A DNA stretch of 64,000 bases. Source: Faecalicatena fissicatena (GTDB lineage: Bacteria > Bacillota > Clostridia > Lachnospirales > Lachnospiraceae). The stretch lies in the NCBI GenBank assembly GCA_001028025.1, contig LDAQ01000010.1, positions 62,001-126,000 on the forward strand, in the 5' to 3' direction. Within the stretch, counting starts at the first letter, position 1. Every line of letters begins with the position of its first letter. The notes beneath the pieces were generated by a model. That model was not told where the DNA came from. It saw only the letters and a list, made by a program, of their open reading frames with translations, and did not search any database. The translations under genes and the position numbers were made by a program. Positions 61,285-64,000 of the stretch are shown here, one piece after another.

Positions 61285-61350
61285 GGGGGACGCCTGTCCG
61301 GTACGGGGATTGTGCTGTGGGGCGGGGGATTTTAACGGGAGCGGCGGATG
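61285..61350 (+). repeat. Short hairpin-less derivative of the long-hairpin family (copy D)
   Basis: GGGGGACGCC (61285-61294) matches the 5' box, and AACGGGAGCGGCGGATG (61334-61350) the 3' box of copies A to C, but only about 40 bases separate them. No long inverted repeat is present. It lies just upstream of the cysE promoter on the other strand. Confidence 0.65.
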
Positions 61351-61458
61351 TGACTGGATATGCGTGACATGCATCTGTAAGAAAATATTACAGATATCTC
61401 TAAAGCCATATTTTCATCATATAGAAAGACATCCTAAACTCCCCCCAGTTTCTCCCCT
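61351..61458. other. Short spacer with a small hairpin
   Basis: ATCTGTAA/TTACAGAT (near 61373-61396) forms a small hairpin. Nothing else is seen before the GNAT gene end. Confidence 0.4.
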
Positions 61459-62586
61459 TCACACGATTTCGTTCAGGTAAAGGGGGTGTAATGGCTGCAA
61501 TTTCCCAAGTTCCTGTTTTAGACGCGGCGAGAGGATTACTCCTTCTTCCCGTCCTGTTTCTTCTACTGTCTGATACCCAAACAGAAGGGCCGTCAATGCT
61601 CCGATTGTAAGTACGCCTTCCGAGTCCTCTGTCTCGCTTACCAGTATTTTCTGATCTTCATCACTGTTCTTTAATCTCCACACTCTGCTGTTTTTTGTAA
61701 TTATAGAATCAAGCACAGCGAAAGAACAGTTTATCTCTTTGCCTTCTTTCACCCGCATGGCAGACAGGAGTGTCTCCAGATGCAGTATGCGCAGCATAAT
61801 GAGCGGTACTTTTCTGGTTTGTCCGCTTTCCGCTCCCGCATATATCTTTGCCGGGGCGCTCTGACCTTCTCTCATCTGATATACGGCTGTCCGGAATTCT
61901 GATTCGAACTGCGGCAGATACAGTGGTTCCCTGATCTCAAGCGATTCCTCTTCCCTGGCATAAGCAAACATTCCCACGATATCGCTGCCTTTCTTTAAGA
62001 GCTTTACACCGCCGTTTTCGCTCTGCTGTTCAAAGATCATTGTCTGGTAATACTGGTCATCGCGCACGGCGTATACCTGATATCCGGCGGCATAATGGGT
62101 ATTAAAAAATGTTGCCATAGCCGAAGCCTCAGACAGGCCGGCGTCAGATATGCTGACCGTCATTGTGCCCGGCTGTCCGCAGGACTCCTCCTGGTTCTGT
62201 GCGTAGACAAAACGGAAATCATACGGCCTGTATATGGACTCCGCTGCCGGCATCAGGAAGGTAAACGGCTGCTTCTGTTCATACATGTCCGCCATGGAGG
62301 CTCTGAGAAGCCTGCCCATGTAACCTCTCTTACGATATGCCTCCTCTGTCGCCACGGCAATGACATAATTGCATAGCCGCTGCGTACTGCCAATCTGCAG
62401 TACATAAGGATTCAGCTGAAGCATGGAACGTACAGCCCCGTCCTCTTCTATTACATAAATCTGATTGTCTCTGGTTTTAATAAAATAATAATAATCCAGA
62501 AATTCTTTGCTGTCTTCCGGAAACACCATTTCCCACAACTTTCTTGTTCCGCTGTGTTCACTGCTGTCCAGCTTTCGAAGCTGCAT
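61459..62586 (-). CDS. Eis-like GNAT N-acetyltransferase
   Basis: This 375-residue protein has an N-terminal GNAT domain (VIAVATEEAYRKRGYMGRLLRA, the acetyl-CoA loop) and MPAAESIYRPYDFRFVY, a second GNAT-like part and a C-terminal sterol-carrier-like part, as in the Eis family. Eis enzymes acetylate amines such as aminoglycosides or polyamines; the substrate here is unknown. ATG 62586 after AAAAGAGGAGAGATAT is chosen over 62628. It lies 17 bp after ispF on the same strand. Confidence 0.85.
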   Translation of the reverse strand: MQLRKLDSSEHSGTRKLWEMVFPEDSKEFLDYYYFIKTRDNQIYVIEEDGAVRSMLQLNPYVLQIGSTQRLCNYVIAVATEEAYRKRGYMGRLLRASMADMYEQKQPFTFLMPAAESIYRPYDFRFVYAQNQEESCGQPGTMTVSISDAGLSEASAMATFFNTHYAAGYQVYAVRDDQYYQTMIFEQQSENGGVKLLKKGSDIVGMFAYAREEESLEIREPLYLPQFESEFRTAVYQMREGQSAPAKIYAGAESGQTRKVPLIMLRILHLETLLSAMRVKEGKEINCSFAVLDSIITKNSRVWRLKNSDEDQKILVSETEDSEGVLTIGALTALLFGYQTVEETGREEGVILSPRLKQELGKLQPLHPLYLNEIV

Positions 62587-62603
62587 ATATCTCTCCTCTT
62601 TTC

Positions 62604-63149
62604 CTACTTCCTGGAACACCCCTTGCAACCCTCACATCCATTTGGGTTAGGGGTAACATCATAACTGCTGTAATTCATAATCTTTTCAAGCGCACAAACC
62701 GCCTGAGAGGAAATCCCCTCCCCGTTTCCGGTAAATCCAAGCCCCTCTTCCGTGGTTGCCTTGATATTAACCTGATCCGGCATAATGCCAAGGGCATCCG
62801 CAACATTCTTAATCATATCATCAATAAAGGGACGCATCTTCGGTTGCTGTGCAACTATCGTGGCATCAATATTCTCAACAATAAACTGCTGTTCCTCCAG
62901 AAGTGCCGCCACACGCTCCAGCAGCCTGATGCTGGAAATACCTTGGTACTGCGGATCCGTGTCCGGAAAATGCTTTCCGATGTCCCCCAGAGCCGCTGCA
63001 CCGAGAAGTGCATCCATAATAGCATGAACAAGCACATCTGCATCCGAATGTCCCATAAGCCCTTTCTCGTATGGAACTTCCACACCTCCGAGAATCAGCT
63101 TTCTTCCTGTCACAAGTCTGTGAACATCATATCCCATACCTACACGCAT
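62604..63149 (-). CDS. ispF: 2-C-methyl-D-erythritol 2,4-cyclodiphosphate synthase
   Basis: IspF makes the cyclic diphosphate in the MEP isoprenoid pathway. The 181-residue protein has the metal site GYDVHRL, HSDADVLVHAIMDALLGAA and the conserved IGKHFPDTD, with INIKATTEEGLGFTG-type residues at the C-terminal part. About 20 extra residues follow the usual end, including a CEGCKGC cluster, which IspF normally lacks; it may bind metal. ATG 63149 follows AAGGAGTGACAGGAC. Confidence 0.94.
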   Translation of the reverse strand: MRVGMGYDVHRLVTGRKLILGGVEVPYEKGLMGHSDADVLVHAIMDALLGAAALGDIGKHFPDTDPQYQGISSIRLLERVAALLEEQQFIVENIDATIVAQQPKMRPFIDDMIKNVADALGIMPDQVNIKATTEEGLGFTGNGEGISSQAVCALEKIMNYSSYDVTPNPNGCEGCKGCSRK

Positions 63150-63173
63150 GTCCTGTCACTCCTTATTTAAATT

Positions 63174-63704
63174 CTATTTTTCTTCCTCGTCTGTCTCTTC
63201 AATTACCTCTTCCGGAACATCTTCGTCAATATTTATAACCGCATCCTCCGCTATATTTTCAACGGTGTCCGCAGCTATAACGTTCTGTGTGTCCACAGCT
63301 GTATCATCTTCACCTGTGCCCCCATCTGTATCTTTCTCTATCCCCGCAGCTGCATCGTCCTCTATAGCTTCTGCAATTTCGGTTTTGTTATTCTCCTCAC
63401 CGCGATCTTCCAGAACTGCTTCTTCTGAAATCTCTTCCTCATCTGAGTCTTCCTCCTCCAGAGAATTCTCCTCCTCTGACGACTCCTCTTCTTCAGTCTG
63501 CACTTTATTTCTCAGCGCAATCACACTCTTTATTGATATAATCGCTATGATTGCTCCTATGATTATAAAGAAAATGCCCGCAGTCATCATAAATGCCATG
63601 TTTCCGGGTCTGTCAGCCAGCACCCCGCTTACGATCTGATACCCCAGATAAACCACATACAGGCCGGCTACAGTTCTTATCACTAGCCAGGATTTTTCAT
63701 TCAT
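63174..63704 (-). CDS. Membrane protein with long acidic tail, unknown function
   Basis: This 176-residue protein has two membrane segments (residues about 8-28 and 36-60) and a tail of about 110 residues that is very rich in Glu and Asp (EEEESSEEENSLEEEDSDEE and on). It has the look of a low-complexity cytosolic tail. No motif is recognised. The gene lies 24 bp upstream of ispF on the same strand. Confidence 0.75.
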   Translation of the reverse strand: MNEKSWLVIRTVAGLYVVYLGYQIVSGVLADRPGNMAFMMTAGIFFIIIGAIIAIISIKSVIALRNKVQTEEEESSEEENSLEEEDSDEEEISEEAVLEDRGEENNKTEIAEAIEDDAAAGIEKDTDGGTGEDDTAVDTQNVIAADTVENIAEDAVINIDEDVPEEVIEETDEEEK

Positions 63705-63781
63705 TTTTTTGTCCTCCGTTTAATTTTTCATTCTCTGATTCTATCATACTTAGATAAGTATTGCCATAATCAGACACAAAA

Positions 63782-63805
63782 AAGCTTCGGAAATTTCCGA
63801 AGCTT
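63782..63805 (-). terminator. Terminator of the tRNA-Val/tRNA-Met unit
   Basis: AAGCTTCGGAAATTTCCGAA and on is a perfect 24-bp palindrome; on the minus strand it is followed by TTTTTTG, 5 bp after tRNA-Met. Confidence 0.85.
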
Positions 63806-63810
63806 CTCAG

Positions 63811-63884
63811 TAGCGGAAACTGGATTTGAACCAGCGACACCACGGGTATGAACCGTGTGCTCTAGCCAACTGAGCTATTCCGCC
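63811..63884 (-). tRNA. tRNA-Met (anticodon CAT)
   Basis: GGCGGAA acceptor start, D-arm AGCTCAGTTGGCTAGAGC, anticodon loop TTCATAC (CAT), T-arm CTGGTTCAAATCCAG. The acceptor's first pair is G-U. Initiator-type GGG pairs are absent next to the anticodon loop, so it is an elongator methionine or a lysidine-modified isoleucine tRNA; the sequence suggests the former. Confidence 0.88.
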
Positions 63885-63905
63885 ATATAAAATTTTTGAA
63901 ATGTA

Positions 63906-63978
63906 TGGGACCTATAGGGCTCGAACCTATGACCCTCTGCTTGTAAGGCAGATGCTCTCCCAGCTGAGCTAAGATCCC
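63906..63978 (-). tRNA. tRNA-Val (anticodon TAC)
   Basis: GGGATCT/AGGTCCC acceptor (with one G-U), D-arm GCTCAGCTGGGAGAGC, anticodon loop CTTACAA (TAC), T-arm ATAGGTTCGAGCCCTAT. It precedes tRNA-Met in the same unit by about 20 bp. Confidence 0.94.
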
Positions 63979-64000
63979 ATATTTCTCCCGGTTTGCGTTT

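Noticed and set aside
1..64000. CRISPR array
   Set aside because: No set of regularly spaced direct repeats of 20-40 bases was seen; the repeats found are palindromes or single hairpins.

Overview
The window looks like chromosomal DNA from a low-to-mid GC, spore-forming, anaerobic Clostridia, most like a Lachnospiraceae gut commensal. This rests on the cysE-cysS-mrnC-rlmB-sigH gene order, a GerA/SpoVAF-type germination protein, two T-box leaders, an oxygen-sensitive class III ribonucleotide reductase, a glycyl radical enzyme, GlnRS, and strong AGGAGG ribosome binding sites. No species is claimed. No prophage, plasmid backbone, rRNA or CRISPR array is seen.

Layout. 1-5.5 kb: two NSS-family sodium symporters (the first cut by the window edge), two giant hairpin elements, DegV and a MATE pump. 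5.6-11.4 kb: a CPBP membrane protease with an apparent ATT start, a germination protein, and a dUTPase-NrdG-NrdD operon behind a pair of NrdR boxes. 11.5-18.6 kb: an FMN alpha-hydroxy-acid dehydrogenase and a catabolic unit (activase, glycyl radical enzyme, FGGY sugar kinase, GntR regulator) with a near-consensus promoter overlapped by a perfect 12-bp inverted repeat. 18.8-26.3 kb: aminotransferase, XRE repressor facing a small gene, GNAT-YoaP protein, lipoprotein, Agr-like two-component pair. 26.5-31.2 kb: siroheme reductase, metA, AI-2E-type transporter, DUF1540 protein. 31.2-43.3 kb: T-box-controlled thrS, YdcF, an unidentified structured RNA, SEC-C protein, purA, cardiolipin synthase, MocR regulator, glnS. 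43.4-54.5 kb: a 66-bp perfect palindrome, a third symporter with a third giant hairpin at its 3' end, Nudix protein, ECF sigma/anti-sigma pair, a zinc-ribbon triad, AraC regulator, LytTR/LiaF-like pair, dtd and tRNA-Thr. 54.6-64 kb: GntR-ABC transporter operon, sigH, rlmB, mrnC, cysS, T-box-controlled cysE, GNAT, ispF and a tRNA-Val/tRNA-Met pair.

The most unusual content is a family of long-hairpin elements. Three complete copies (2251-2610 +, 2761-3124 -, 44963-45326 +) share a 5' box (GGGG(G)ACGC), a 51-58 bp almost perfectly paired outer stem, a bulge resembling TTCTAACCGCG, a paired inner stem, a branched tip with two hairpins, a CTGGRCGCA-like box, a small hairpin, and a 3' box (GGGAGCGGCGGATG-like) about 57 nt further on. 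Arm sequences differ greatly between copies but remain complementary within each copy, which is the mark of selection on structure. All three lie just downstream of, and in sense with, a gene; one supplies the stop codon of a transporter. Two short derivatives (20045-20090, 61285-61350) carry the end boxes without the hairpin. No transposase or reverse transcriptase is next to any copy. This is the best candidate here for an undescribed system.
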